From the NCBI GenBank assembly GCA_014802325.1, contig JAAVCK010000015.1, positions 1 to 36,293 on the forward strand: DNA of 36,293 nucleotides, written 5' to 3'. Positions 7,026 through 15,877 of the stretch are shown in pieces. Position 1 is the first letter of the stretch. Every line of letters begins with the position of its first letter. Made by a program: the position numbers and the translations under genes. This DNA comes from Bacteroides sp. (GTDB lineage Bacteria; Bacteroidota; Bacteroidia; Bacteroidales; Muribaculaceae). The notes under the pieces are model-generated. The model was not told the DNA's origin. It was given only the letters and a program-made list of their open reading frames with translations, and searched no databases.

Positions 7026-8930
7026 ATGAAAAAATATCTGATATATAGTCTGATGGCCGCGGCTGCATTCGGAGCATCTGCGCGCTCGATCAACTTTACC
7101 GATGGTAAGGTTACGTATAGCTTCCCGGCTATCGAAGCCGGTGAAATGACTTTCGGAGGTGAAAGTGTCACTGTCAACGGTCGCGATTTTGATCTCAACA
7201 TCTGGAAGAGTATCAGCGTGAACGATGCGGAAGTGACTTCCGGCACTGTGGAAGTGACATATTCGGCCGGAGGTGCCATTGTGACAGTGGCCGGAAACAT
7301 AGCTCCGTATGTAGATGTGACTGTAAGCGGCGCTCATGTGGCCGTGACGCAGTCGGCACTTGTTGACGAGACCACGTGCGGAGAGATAACTTATTCGCTA
7401 TGCGGCGAGTCGGCCGACGGATCATTCTCACTCACCGGCTCATATAAATCCACGATAGAACTGCGCGGACTCACGCTCACCAATCCAAATGGCGCGGCTC
7501 TCGATATTCAGAATGGCAAGCGCATAGCGCTCAGCGCCAAAAACGGAACCGTCAACTCGCTCACTGACGGTAATGGCGGCCAGAAAGGCGCGATAGTTTG
7601 CAAGGGGCATCTCGAACTCAAAGGCAAAGGTCAACTCGATGTCAAGGGTACTGCCTCGCATGCCGTGTATGCCAAGGAATATGTCGAGATCAAAAACCTT
7701 ACACTCAATATCACCGGATCGGTAAAAGACGGTATCAACTGCGGCCAGTATTTCCTGATGGAGAGCGGTACCGTGACTATTACAGGAGCGGGCGACGACG
7801 GTATTCAGGCCTCATATAAGGATGATGCAGATCGCGAGCCCGAGGATACGGGATGCCTGACCGTAAGCGGCGGAACACTCAATGTCAGCATCACGGCCGA
7901 CGCTGCAAAATGTATCAAAGCCGATGCCGACGTGAATATCTCTGACGGCACGCTTACACTTACATCCAATGCCAACGGCCTCTGGGACAGCTCTAAGCTC
8001 AAGACTAAAGCCTCGGCCTGCATAGGCGCTGACGGCGACGTAAACATCACCGGCGGAACTCTCGACCTCAAAGCTACGGGAAGCGGCGGTAAAGGCATTT
8101 CGTGCGACGGTGTGTTTACATCCGAAGCCGGCGACATCAACATTGCCACCACCGGCGGTATGCTCGTCTACAGCAATGGATCGCTCAACCATAACTACAC
8201 ATCTTCGGCTGACCGCATCTCATCTGACTACAAATCATCGGCCAAAGGTATTAAGGCCGACAGTGGTGTGGTAATCAACGGTGGTAACTTCCATATCACC
8301 ACGGCTACCAACAATGCCGAGGGAATCGAGAGCAAAAAAGAAGTCGATATCAACGGAGGCACTATCTTCGTGAAGGCATACGACGACGGTATCAACTCAT
8401 CGTCAGACTTCAGAGTGAGCGGTGGCGACCTGACTGTAATCTCTATCGTAGGCGACGGCCTTGACTCCAACGGCAATCTCACCATAAGCGGCGGATATAT
8501 CCGTACTATGGGTTCGGGTGGCGCAGAGATGGGACTTGATGCCGCCACCGAGAGCGGATGTGCAGTGTATATCACCGGCGGTACTATATTCTCATTCGGC
8601 GGCAGCAATACTTTCCCCACCCGCACCGGTTCGACACAGGCCTTCGTAAAGGCTTCCGGTTCCATAAAGGCCGAAACGGAAATTTCAGTCAAGAGCGGCA
8701 CAGAAGTTCTGGCTACATTCACTGTACCTGCTGAATACACCTCGTCGACCGGCGCCATGCATGGACCCGGCAACGGCCCCGGCGGTGGTGGCTGGAATCC
8801 CGGCGGCGGTTCGGGTAGCGGCTCTATCATGATAAGCTGCACCTCGCTCAGCTCGGGAAAATCATATACTATAGTCAACAATACCACCTCTACTACTGCT
8901 ACGGCCGCTCTTACCGGCTCGGGTAGATAA
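7026..8930 (+). CDS. Exported Cthe_2159-like beta-helix carbohydrate-binding protein
   Basis: A 634-residue protein with a signal peptide (about 1-19, ending ASA). From about residue 150 to 520 it shows repeated short strands with patterns such as DGIN, DGIQAS, ISGGT, ITGGTL and DGLDS, typical of a right-handed parallel beta-helix. It ends with a Gly/Pro-rich stretch near residue 585 and a segment with SSGKSYTI. This layout matches the Cthe_2159 family, whose Clostridium thermocellum founder binds cellulose and polygalacturonate. Binding of a plant polysaccharide is therefore plausible, but the ligand here is unproved. No catalytic motif is evident. It is the second gene of a pair with the small exported protein and is followed by a strong terminator. 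Confidence 0.75.
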   Translation: MKKYLIYSLMAAAAFGASARSINFTDGKVTYSFPAIEAGEMTFGGESVTVNGRDFDLNIWKSISVNDAEVTSGTVEVTYSAGGAIVTVAGNIAPYVDVTVSGAHVAVTQSALVDETTCGEITYSLCGESADGSFSLTGSYKSTIELRGLTLTNPNGAALDIQNGKRIALSAKNGTVNSLTDGNGGQKGAIVCKGHLELKGKGQLDVKGTASHAVYAKEYVEIKNLTLNITGSVKDGINCGQYFLMESGTVTITGAGDDGIQASYKDDADREPEDTGCLTVSGGTLNVSITADAAKCIKADADVNISDGTLTLTSNANGLWDSSKLKTKASACIGADGDVNITGGTLDLKATGSGGKGISCDGVFTSEAGDINIATTGGMLVYSNGSLNHNYTSSADRISSDYKSSAKGIKADSGVVINGGNFHITTATNNAEGIESKKEVDINGGTIFVKAYDDGINSSSDFRVSGGDLTVISIVGDGLDSNGNLTISGGYIRTMGSGGAEMGLDAATESGCAVYITGGTIFSFGGSNTFPTRTGSTQAFVKASGSIKAETEISVKSGTEVLATFTVPAEYTSSTGAMHGPGNGPGGGGWNPGGGSGSGSIMISCTSLSSGKSYTIVNNTTSTTATAALTGSGR

Positions 8931-8959
8931 CATCGGGTGTAAGATCACGAAAAAATCAA

Positions 8960-9013
8960 GCCGCTCCCCGACTGCTGCTGCAATGCAGGGTAGGGGAGCG
9001 GCAATCTATTTTT
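8960..9013 (+). terminator. Terminator after the beta-helix protein
   Basis: A perfect 10-bp GC-rich stem pairs 8960-8969 with 8993-9002. A 23-base loop separates the arms, and AATCTATTTTT follows. Confidence 0.75.
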
Positions 9014-9088
9014 AGCTGGCAGATTAACTCCTGTTAGAGCTATTTAGGAGAAATTATTGCCGGTGCCGCGGCTTTTTTGGTTATTTAT

Positions 9089-9119
9089 TTTGTTATGTCA
9101 TCGAAATGAGGTAAATTTG
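9089..9119 (+). promoter_or_regulatory. Promoter of the phospho-sugar mutase gene
   Basis: TTTG (9089-9092), exactly 19 bases, then TAAATTTG (9112-9119) match the Bacteroidetes consensus. The start codon at 9175 gives a leader of about 50 bases. Confidence 0.8.
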
Positions 9120-9174
9120 CCTTACATCGATTCTAAATACGAAAATATAGATCAACCTAAAAAACAATAAAGAC

Positions 9175-10920
9175 ATGGAAAACCAAGATCTCCTGAAGGA
9201 AGTGACGGCCAAAGCCCAGGTGTGGCTCGGCCCGGCCTATGATGAAGAATCTCGCGCCGAAGTAAAGCGTATGCTCGACGCAGAAGATAAGACCGATCTT
9301 ATCGAGTCGTTTTATCGCGACCTCGAATTCGGTACCGGCGGTCTCCGCGGCATCATGGGTGCCGGCTCCAACCGCATGAATATCTACACCGTGGGCGCAG
9401 CCACTCAGGGGCTGGCCAACTACCTGAAAGAAAATTTCAAGGATCTTCCCCAGATTAAGGTAGTAGTGGGTCACGACGTGCGTAATAATTCCCGTAAATT
9501 TGCTGAAATCGTTGCTGATATCTTCTCGGCCAACGGTATCAAGGTATATCTCTTCGACAGCTTCCGTCCCACCCCCGAGCTTTCATATGCTATCCGCCAT
9601 CTCGGATGCCAGAGCGGTGTGAACATCACTGCATCCCACAATCCCAAGATCTACAACGGATACAAGGCTTACTGGGAAGACGGCGCTCAGATCATCGCTC
9701 CCCACGACGTAAATATCATTGACCACGTCAACCGTATCAAGGGTGTGGAGGAAATCAAGTTCCAGGGCAACAAGGAGCTGATAGAAATCATCGGCGAAAA
9801 GATCGACGCTGACTATCTCGAAGCTATCAAGGGTCTGTCGCTCAGCCCCGACGTGATCGAGAAATACAAAGACCTCAAGATCGTATACACTCCTATCCAC
9901 GGCACGGGTGTGAAACTCATCCCCGATTCGCTCCGCAATTACGGCTTCACCAATATCATCCATGTCGACGAGCAGGACGTGCCCTCCGGAGAGTTCCCCA
10001 CCGTCGATTCACCCAACCCCGAGAATCCCTCGGCCATGGCTATGGCTATCGCCAAAGCTAAGGAAGTCAATGCCGATATCGTGATGGCTTCTGACCCCGA
10101 TGCTGACCGTATAGGCTGCGTGATCCGCGATAACAACGGTGAGTATGTGCTTCTCAACGGTAATCAGATCGTGATGATTCTTCTCAACTACATCATCACC
10201 CGCAATAAGGAACTCGGTCGCCTGAAAGGCAACGAATTTATCGTGAAGACCATCGTGACCACCGAGACCATCAAGGCTATCGCCGAGAAGTGGGGCGTGA
10301 AGATGTTTGACTGCTACACCGGATTCAAGTGGATCGCAGCTGTGATGCGTGACAATGAAGATGTGATGCGTTACCTCGGCGGCGGTGAAGAAAGCTACGG
10401 TTTCCTCGCCGAGACTTTCGCACGCGATAAGGATGCCGTATCGGCTATCTCACTCATGGCCGAAGCATGCGCATGGGCCAAGGATAAAGGTATGGACTTC
10501 CAGGGCATGCTTGCCGACATTTATCTCAACTACGGTTTCAGCCGTGAGGTAGGAGTATCGGTGGTTCGTCCCGGCAAGTCGGGTGCTGAGGAAATTCAGG
10601 CTATGATGAAGGAATTCCGCGCCAATCCTCCCAAGTCGCTCGCCGGCAGCCCCGTGGAAGTCGTAAAGGATTACGAAGCCCTTACGCTCACCCACGCCGA
10701 CGGTTCTGTTGAGAAAATCGACATGCCCGTCACATCTAATGTTCTCCAGTTCTTTACCGCCGATGGATCGAAGATTTCAATCCGTCCCTCGGGTACCGAG
10801 CCCAAGATCAAGTTCTACATGGAAGTGAAAGTGCCCATGGAGAAGGTTGAGGACTACAACAAGTGTGGCGAACTTGCCGACGCTAAGATCGAAGCGCTTA
10901 AGAAAGATCTTAAGATCTGA
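9175..10920 (+). CDS. Phospho-sugar mutase (phosphoglucomutase/phosphomannomutase family)
   Basis: A 581-residue cytoplasmic enzyme of the alpha-D-phosphohexomutase superfamily. It shows the phosphoserine loop TASHNPK (152-158, catalytic Ser154), the metal loop DPDADR (307-312), the sugar-binding loop GGEESYG (403-409) and the phosphate-binding loop RPSGTEPK (537-544). GEESYG and the long form, near 580 residues rather than 460, fit the PGM2-like branch, which interconverts glucose 1- and 6-phosphate or acts on related sugars such as ribose or mannose phosphates. The exact substrate cannot be read from sequence. It is a single-gene unit with its own promoter and a GC-rich hairpin downstream. 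Confidence 0.93.
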   Translation: MENQDLLKEVTAKAQVWLGPAYDEESRAEVKRMLDAEDKTDLIESFYRDLEFGTGGLRGIMGAGSNRMNIYTVGAATQGLANYLKENFKDLPQIKVVVGHDVRNNSRKFAEIVADIFSANGIKVYLFDSFRPTPELSYAIRHLGCQSGVNITASHNPKIYNGYKAYWEDGAQIIAPHDVNIIDHVNRIKGVEEIKFQGNKELIEIIGEKIDADYLEAIKGLSLSPDVIEKYKDLKIVYTPIHGTGVKLIPDSLRNYGFTNIIHVDEQDVPSGEFPTVDSPNPENPSAMAMAIAKAKEVNADIVMASDPDADRIGCVIRDNNGEYVLLNGNQIVMILLNYIITRNKELGRLKGNEFIVKTIVTTETIKAIAEKWGVKMFDCYTGFKWIAAVMRDNEDVMRYLGGGEESYGFLAETFARDKDAVSAISLMAEACAWAKDKGMDFQGMLADIYLNYGFSREVGVSVVRPGKSGAEEIQAMMKEFRANPPKSLAGSPVEVVKDYEALTLTHADGSVEKIDMPVTSNVLQFFTADGSKISIRPSGTEPKIKFYMEVKVPMEKVEDYNKCGELADAKIEALKKDLKI

Positions 10921-10945
10921 TTTTTATAGAATGTTTCAATAATTC

Positions 10946-10976
10946 GCGGGGCGGCTCCTTATCAAGGCCGCCCCGC
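10946..10976 (+). terminator. GC-rich hairpin after the mutase gene
   Basis: A perfect 10-bp stem GCGGGGCGGC/GCCGCCCCGC has an 11-base loop. No T run follows, so it may be a weak terminator or a 3'-end stabiliser. The next promoter starts directly after it. Confidence 0.5.
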
Positions 10977-10977
10977 A

Positions 10978-11009
10978 TGTGTGTGTTATAAAAATATTGA
11001 CTAATTTTG
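10978..11009 (+). promoter_or_regulatory. Promoter of the flavodiiron gene
   Basis: A good -7 box, TAATTTTG (11002-11009), is preceded after 20 bases by a poor -33 box, TGTG (10978-10981). The start codon lies 28 bases after the -7 box. Confidence 0.5.
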
Positions 11010-11037
11010 CGGTGAAAATACAAACCATATTACAATT

Positions 11038-12222
11038 ATGAATGTAAATGAAATATGTGACTCCGTGGTATATGTGGGAGTGAATGACCGTGTTACCACC
11101 AAGTTTGAAAGTATGTGGCCTCTGCCCTACGGTGTAAGTTATAATTCTTACTATGTGAAAGGATCGGAAGCTACCGCCCTTATCGACACGGTGGAGATAG
11201 CAGAGCTGCCCGCATTTCTCGATCATCTACACGAACAGGGTGTAGAGCATATCGACTATCTGATAATCAATCATATGGAACCTGACCACTCAGGGTCTAT
11301 CTCGGCTATCATGCGCGAATATCCCGGTATAAAGATCGTGGGCAACCGCACTACTATAGCCATGATAGGCGGATTTTACCATATCACTGACCCGACGTGC
11401 TTCCAGGAAGTGAAGGACGGTGACAAGATTTCGCTCGGCGACCTGACTCTTTCGTTTCATCTGATTACGATGGTACACTGGCCCGAAACTATGGCTACGT
11501 ATCTTGAAGAACGCCAACTCCTTTTCAGCGGCGACGCATTCGGCGCATTCGGCGCGCTCAATGGGGGAGTGGTCGACTCGCAGATGGAGTGTGACTGGTA
11601 TTTCCCCGAGATGGAGCGCTATTATACTAACATTGTGGGTAAATACGGTCGATTCGTGCAGCGTGCGCTCAAGAAACTCGAAGGCCTGAAACTCTCTTAT
11701 ATCTGTCCGACTCACGGTCCGGTATGGCACGATCGTATTCAGGAGGTGGTGAATGTCTATGACCGATTGAGCCGTTACGAGGCCACTGACGGTGCCACTA
11801 TTGTCTACGGCTCTATGTACGGACATACGGCAGCTGCTGCCGATAAACTCGCACGTGAGCTGTGCGAACGAGGTGTGCGCACCATAAAGATCCATAATGC
11901 CGCAGTCAGCAATCTCAGCGACATGATAGCCGATGCATTCCGCTATAAGATACTTGTGGTGGCATCGCCCACATACTCAGCCACACTGTTTCCGGCTGTT
12001 GAACAGTTCCTCCGTGCTATCGAGACCCGCGAGTTGCAGGGACGTATTTTCGCCACGATAGGCAACCACACCTGGGCCGGAGTGGTGGAGAAGGAGATGA
12101 AGGCTTTCCTCGAACGCTCCAAGAATACTTCGCTCGGCCATGTGGAAATTAAGCAAAGCCTTTCAGCCGACACTGATGCCCGACTTAAAGAGCTTGCTCG
12201 GAAGCTCGTAGCTGAGTGCTGA
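11038..12222 (+). CDS. Flavodiiron protein (FprA/ROO type)
   Basis: A 394-residue cytoplasmic flavodiiron protein that reduces oxygen to water and/or nitric oxide to N2O, protecting an anaerobe. The N-terminal metallo-beta-lactamase domain keeps all diiron ligands: His79, Glu81 and Asp83 (HMEPDHSGS), His147, Asp166 and His226 (PTHGPVWH). A C-terminal flavodoxin domain starts near residue 254 with an FMN phosphate loop like YGSMYGHT. The length is normal for the class A two-domain form without a fused rubredoxin. Its electron donor, usually a rubredoxin, is not encoded nearby. Whether oxygen or nitric oxide is preferred cannot be told. Confidence 0.95.
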   Translation: MNVNEICDSVVYVGVNDRVTTKFESMWPLPYGVSYNSYYVKGSEATALIDTVEIAELPAFLDHLHEQGVEHIDYLIINHMEPDHSGSISAIMREYPGIKIVGNRTTIAMIGGFYHITDPTCFQEVKDGDKISLGDLTLSFHLITMVHWPETMATYLEERQLLFSGDAFGAFGALNGGVVDSQMECDWYFPEMERYYTNIVGKYGRFVQRALKKLEGLKLSYICPTHGPVWHDRIQEVVNVYDRLSRYEATDGATIVYGSMYGHTAAAADKLARELCERGVRTIKIHNAAVSNLSDMIADAFRYKILVVASPTYSATLFPAVEQFLRAIETRELQGRIFATIGNHTWAGVVEKEMKAFLERSKNTSLGHVEIKQSLSADTDARLKELARKLVAEC

Positions 12223-12273
12223 CAAATATTCTCTCTCCTCACGGCTTAGCGTCGGAATTTGCGGAACTAAGGT

Positions 12274-13956
12274 ATGAAGTTTAAAGACATGGTCAATGGA
12301 TGTATCGATTATATCGGACGCCATCGTATGTTGTTATTGTTACTGAGTGGCCTGAGCTTTATGAGTATCTTGGATATACCCGGAAGCCCGGCCTTCAAGA
12401 TGCCGAACTCAATCCAGGTACTTTATCTTACGTTCGTAAGTATTTTCAAGGGATTGCTCCTTCTAATGCTTATGGCGCCCTTGTTTAAAACCCGCCTCGG
12501 CAGGATAGTAATATGGATTTTGACTGTGCTCTTTGCTTCCCTCGCCGCAACCAATGCTATATCTTTTCATTATTATGGTATAGGTATAACACGCAAGCTG
12601 ATACTCATATTTGCCCAGACTAATAAAGCGGAAGCAATGGGATTCATGCCCGGGTTGATGCAGAATCTCCTGTATTTATCTAAATCAACGTGGCTATATA
12701 TATGCGTTTTACTTTCAGTAGGCTTGATATATTTAGTTAGGTTGATGACCGGAAAGTTATTCGGTGCACTTATCACGGTATGTGGCGCGGTAGGGCTCTT
12801 CGCATTCACGCTCTTCTGTATGACTTACACTTCCGGTAGAACAGCTCATCTGCTTTCAGTGCGATTAATCAAGTACGGAAAGGAGGTGAAAGATGCTAAC
12901 AAAGAGTATGAAGAGCTGCGTAGACACAAGCGGCCACTACCGTATAAAAACACAGCTAAAAGTGAGCACAAGGCCTCGCAGGTAATTGTGGTGTTAGGTG
13001 AGTCGGCCCATAGGAGGCATCATTCGTTGTATGGCTATCGTCTGTCTACAACCCCTTGTTTAGAGTTACTTGCTGATAGTCTGGTGGTTTTCACCGATGT
13101 GATAGGTTCATCCAAAAGCACGGCCGGAAATATGGAACGTATTCTGTCGTTAAAGGAAGATGACACAACCTGTGACGACGGATTGAAATTTCCCCTCGTG
13201 GTCGATCTTTTTAAGGAGATGGACTATAAGATATTTTGGCTTTCCAATCAGGAACGATCGGGTACAGTGAGCAATACTTCGGGAGTTATGGCAATGAACG
13301 CCGATGTAATCAATTACGTAGGTGCTGAGAATTCTGAAGATGCTCTTGTGGTGCGATATGATGAGGCTTTACTTCTGCCGATGATACAGGCTCTTAATGA
13401 CACCTCAGCCTATAAACTGATATTCCTCCATCTGCTCGGCTCACATGTGGAGTATAAGACACGTTATCCTGTAAATTTCGATGTATTCTCGGCAAAGGAT
13501 GAAATAGCTGCTTTTCAATATCCTTGGCTTGATGAAGCTATGGCGCAACGTAGAGCCGAGTATGATAACTCAATCAGATATACTGATTCATTGCTGGGAG
13601 AAATAATCCGTAAAGCGTCTCAACTTGATGAGCCTACGATTGTGGTGTATTTCTCGGATCATGGCGAGGAAGTTTATGACTACGGCGCTTATTCAGGTCG
13701 AAATGACAATGCGGTGCAGGTGCCGTTTATATTCTATGCCAACGAGGCCTATTCATCAGCTAACCGTGAAATTTTAGAAAGGATAAAGGCGGTGAAAGAC
13801 AAGCCGCTGTCGACTGCTAATCTGGTTCACTTCCTGATTTCATTAACTGGAGGAACGTATGAATTGTATGTCCCCCGACTTGATATATTGTCAGATGAGT
13901 ATGTGACGAGACCCAGATATGTTGATGAAGAAATCTGGAGTCATGATCTCAAGTAA
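12274..13956 (+). CDS. EptA-like phosphoethanolamine transferase (sulfatase-fold, inner membrane)
   Basis: A 560-residue inner-membrane enzyme. About five hydrophobic segments lie between residues 18 and 187, then a periplasmic alkaline-phosphatase/sulfatase-fold domain (about 235-560). Residues equivalent to the EptA metal site and nucleophile are present: Glu243 (VLGES), Thr283 (SKSTAGN), and Asp462-His463 (YFSDHGEE). The SLYGY and HLLGSH motifs also match. The family transfers phosphoethanolamine from phosphatidylethanolamine to lipid A or other surface glycans, lowering negative charge and often sensitivity to cationic peptides. The target here is unknown. The gene uses TTA/TTG leucine and AGA/AGG arginine codons much more than its neighbours, which hints at separate ancestry. 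It has its own terminator; its promoter is unclear. Confidence 0.85.
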   Translation: MKFKDMVNGCIDYIGRHRMLLLLLSGLSFMSILDIPGSPAFKMPNSIQVLYLTFVSIFKGLLLLMLMAPLFKTRLGRIVIWILTVLFASLAATNAISFHYYGIGITRKLILIFAQTNKAEAMGFMPGLMQNLLYLSKSTWLYICVLLSVGLIYLVRLMTGKLFGALITVCGAVGLFAFTLFCMTYTSGRTAHLLSVRLIKYGKEVKDANKEYEELRRHKRPLPYKNTAKSEHKASQVIVVLGESAHRRHHSLYGYRLSTTPCLELLADSLVVFTDVIGSSKSTAGNMERILSLKEDDTTCDDGLKFPLVVDLFKEMDYKIFWLSNQERSGTVSNTSGVMAMNADVINYVGAENSEDALVVRYDEALLLPMIQALNDTSAYKLIFLHLLGSHVEYKTRYPVNFDVFSAKDEIAAFQYPWLDEAMAQRRAEYDNSIRYTDSLLGEIIRKASQLDEPTIVVYFSDHGEEVYDYGAYSGRNDNAVQVPFIFYANEAYSSANREILERIKAVKDKPLSTANLVHFLISLTGGTYELYVPRLDILSDEYVTRPRYVDEEIWSHDLK

Positions 13957-13971
13957 CCAGGTGTAATAAAA

Positions 13972-14022
13972 ATAACACCGTGTATTTCGGTTATTCCCGG
14001 AATTTTACGGTGTTATATTTTA
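13972..14022 (+). terminator. Terminator of the EptA-like gene
   Basis: ATAACACCG (13972-13980) pairs with CGGTGTTAT (14008-14016), followed by ATTTT. It starts 16 bases after the stop codon. Confidence 0.7.
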
Positions 14023-14070
14023 AAAGGCGACACAACTTTTTAGGTATAGGCCACCTTGGTCGGCTGATGA

Positions 14071-14280
14071 TTATTTCAGGGTGAGGGTATAGTTGAGCGG
14101 GTCGTTCTCGGCCTTGGTGAAGTCGGCACCTACCATGGTGAGAGTCTGATTATCGTTAACAAAGAAGTAGAGAGTGGAATTGTCGGGAGTGCCGAGGCTC
14201 TCTTTAGCTTCAGGAACGAGTGTCATTACTTTAACATCAGCTCCATTTACGCTCTTGGTCTCTTCATTTATTGTCAGCTT
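14071..14280 (-). pseudogene. 3' relic of an exported-protein or lipoprotein gene
   Basis: On the minus strand an open frame of 69 codons ends in TAA at 14071-14073. Its translation is protein-like: KLTINEETKSVNGAD near the start, STLYFFVNDNQTLTMVGADF in the middle, and LNYTLTLK at the end. It resembles the last beta-strands of small Bacteroidales exported or lipocalin-like proteins. The frame is closed upstream by TAA at 14281-14283, directly where composition changes to very AT-rich sequence. It has no usable start, signal peptide or promoter. I take it as the tail of a gene whose 5' part was deleted. The family is not identified. Apart from this relic, the gap 13957-14437 holds two terminators and a tandem duplication. 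Confidence 0.6.
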
Positions 14281-14306
14281 TTATATTATACTTTATATAT
14301 AACTTA

Positions 14307-14336
14307 TCAGACGGCTGAAAGTCAGACGGCTGAAAG
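14307..14336. repeat. 15-bp tandem duplication
   Basis: The unit TCAGACGGCTGAAAG occurs twice in direct succession (14307-14321 and 14322-14336), just upstream of the broken end of the gene relic at 14071-14280. It looks like a small duplication scar. Confidence 0.8.
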
Positions 14337-14366
14337 GTTCGCCACGTCTCAATTAAATTTCGGCTA

Positions 14367-14409
14367 ATAAAAATAGCAAATGGGTGACTCTCGCGCGAAA
14401 GTCACCCAT
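14367..14409 (-). terminator. Terminator of hisS
   Basis: A perfect 10-bp stem (14380-14389 with 14400-14409) has a 10-base loop. On the minus strand it is followed by TTTGC and then TATTTTTATT. It lies 28 bases beyond the hisS stop. Confidence 0.8.
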
Positions 14410-14437
14410 ACGGATGTTATATACTCTTTGTTGTAGT

Positions 14438-15799
14438 TTATTTTACAGCGTCGGCAAGCCGGTCAATAGCAAGGAGTGTCTGCTCGCCGGTGGTCATGTT
14501 TTTGAGGGTGACTTTGCCTTCGGCGAGTTCCGATTCGCCTATGATGGCTACGTAAGGAACGTGTAGCTCGTTGGCGCGGCTCATCTGCTTTTTCATCTTG
14601 GCTGCATCTGGATACACTTCAGCCGATATACCGGCTGCGCGCAGGGCTTTGGCTGTTTTAAGCGATGCGGCAGCCTCGGCGTTACCCAAGTTGGTGAACA
14701 TCACTTTCACGCTTTCCTCCACGGCTGCAGGGTAGAGGTCGAGAGCATTGAGCACGTCGTAGATACGGTCAGCACCGAATGAAATACCCACGCCGGAGAT
14801 TCCGGGCATTCCGAACACGCCTGTAAGATTGTCGTAGCGTCCGCCACCGGTGATTGAGCCTATCTCCACGTCGCGAGCCTTGACTTCGATGATGGTCCCG
14901 GTGTAGTAGTTGAGGCCGCGGGCCAGCGAAACGTCAAGTTCAAGATCGCAGTCCAGACCGAGAGCTTCCACGCCGTTGATGACCTCCGTAAGCTCGTCGA
15001 TACCCTTCTGACCTATCTCCACGCCGTCAAGCAGCTCGCGGAGAGCTTCAAGTCGCTCGGAAGTTGAGCCAGAAAGAGTCAGGAGCGGAGTGAGGCGGTC
15101 GACACCTTCTGCGGGAATACCGCGTTCGAGCAGCTCGGCGCGCACGTTGTCGAGGCCTATCTTGTCTATCTTGTCGATGGCTACCGTGATGTCGATGATT
15201 TTGTCGGGACATCCGATCAGTTCAGCTATACCGGCGAGAACCTTACGATTGTTGAGCTTGATGGTGACACGCACTTTCAGGCGGCGGAACACCTCGTCGA
15301 TCATCTCGATAAGCTCTATCTCGTTGAGCAGCGAGTCGCTTCCCACCACGTCGGCGTCACACTGATAAAACTCGCGGTAGCGGCCTTTCTGCGGACGGTC
15401 GGCACGCCATACGGGCTGAATCTGATAGCGCTTGAAAGGAAACTGAAGCTCGTTGCGGTGCATCACCACGAATCGTGCGAACGGCACAGTCAGATCATAG
15501 CGCAGACCCTTTTCGCACAGACGTGCAGCCAGACGGGTCACATTGTCGCTCGATATCATATCCGGCTCTATGCCGCGAAGAAAGTCGCCCGAATTGAGTA
15601 TCTTGAAGAGCAGTTTGTCGCCCTCCTCGCCATACTTGCCCATGAGGGTTGACAGATTTTCCATGGCCGGGGTCTCGATGGGACTGAAGCCATACAGGCG
15701 GAATACATCTTTGATGGTGTCGAAAATATAATTGCGGCGAGCCATTTCCACCGGGGTGAAATCGCGTGTGCCTTTGGGTATGGAGGGTTTCTGTGCCAT
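14438..15799 (-). CDS. hisS: Histidyl-tRNA synthetase
   Basis: A 453-residue class II synthetase that charges tRNA-His in the cytoplasm. The N-terminus IPKGTRDF is typical. Motif 1 lies near 20-60. Motif 2 is visible as [20 protein letters not shown] followed by [10 protein letters not shown] (about 125-152). The histidine-specific motif is [10 protein letters not shown], and motif 3 has GGGRYDNL and GISFGADRI. The C-terminal anticodon-binding domain ends the protein. The length fits the bacterial long form. It is transcribed away from trpS; the two starts lie 78 bases apart. It is a single-gene unit with a terminator downstream. Confidence 0.97.
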   Translation of the reverse strand: MAQKPSIPKGTRDFTPVEMARRNYIFDTIKDVFRLYGFSPIETPAMENLSTLMGKYGEEGDKLLFKILNSGDFLRGIEPDMISSDNVTRLAARLCEKGLRYDLTVPFARFVVMHRNELQFPFKRYQIQPVWRADRPQKGRYREFYQCDADVVGSDSLLNEIELIEMIDEVFRRLKVRVTIKLNNRKVLAGIAELIGCPDKIIDITVAIDKIDKIGLDNVRAELLERGIPAEGVDRLTPLLTLSGSTSERLEALRELLDGVEIGQKGIDELTEVINGVEALGLDCDLELDVSLARGLNYYTGTIIEVKARDVEIGSITGGGRYDNLTGVFGMPGISGVGISFGADRIYDVLNALDLYPAAVEESVKVMFTNLGNAEAAASLKTAKALRAAGISAEVYPDAAKMKKQMSRANELHVPYVAIIGESELAEGKVTLKNMTTGEQTLLAIDRLADAVK

Positions 15800-15828
15800 A
15801 TTTGAGTAGTTTTTTCTATTTTATAATG

Positions 15829-15836
15829 CAAATTTA
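15829..15836 (-). promoter_or_regulatory. -7 promoter box of hisS
   Basis: On the minus strand this reads TAAATTTG, about 30 bases before the hisS start at 15799. No clear -33 TTTG is found at the usual distance. Confidence 0.5.
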
Positions 15837-15849
15837 AGCATTATTTTTT

Positions 15850-15857
15850 AACTTTGC
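15850..15857 (+). promoter_or_regulatory. -7 promoter box of trpS
   Basis: TAACTTTG lies 20 bases before the trpS start codon. The -33 position would fall inside the hisS -7 box on the other strand, so the two divergent promoters overlap. Confidence 0.5.
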
Positions 15858-15877
15858 CGTTTAGAAAATAGATTATT

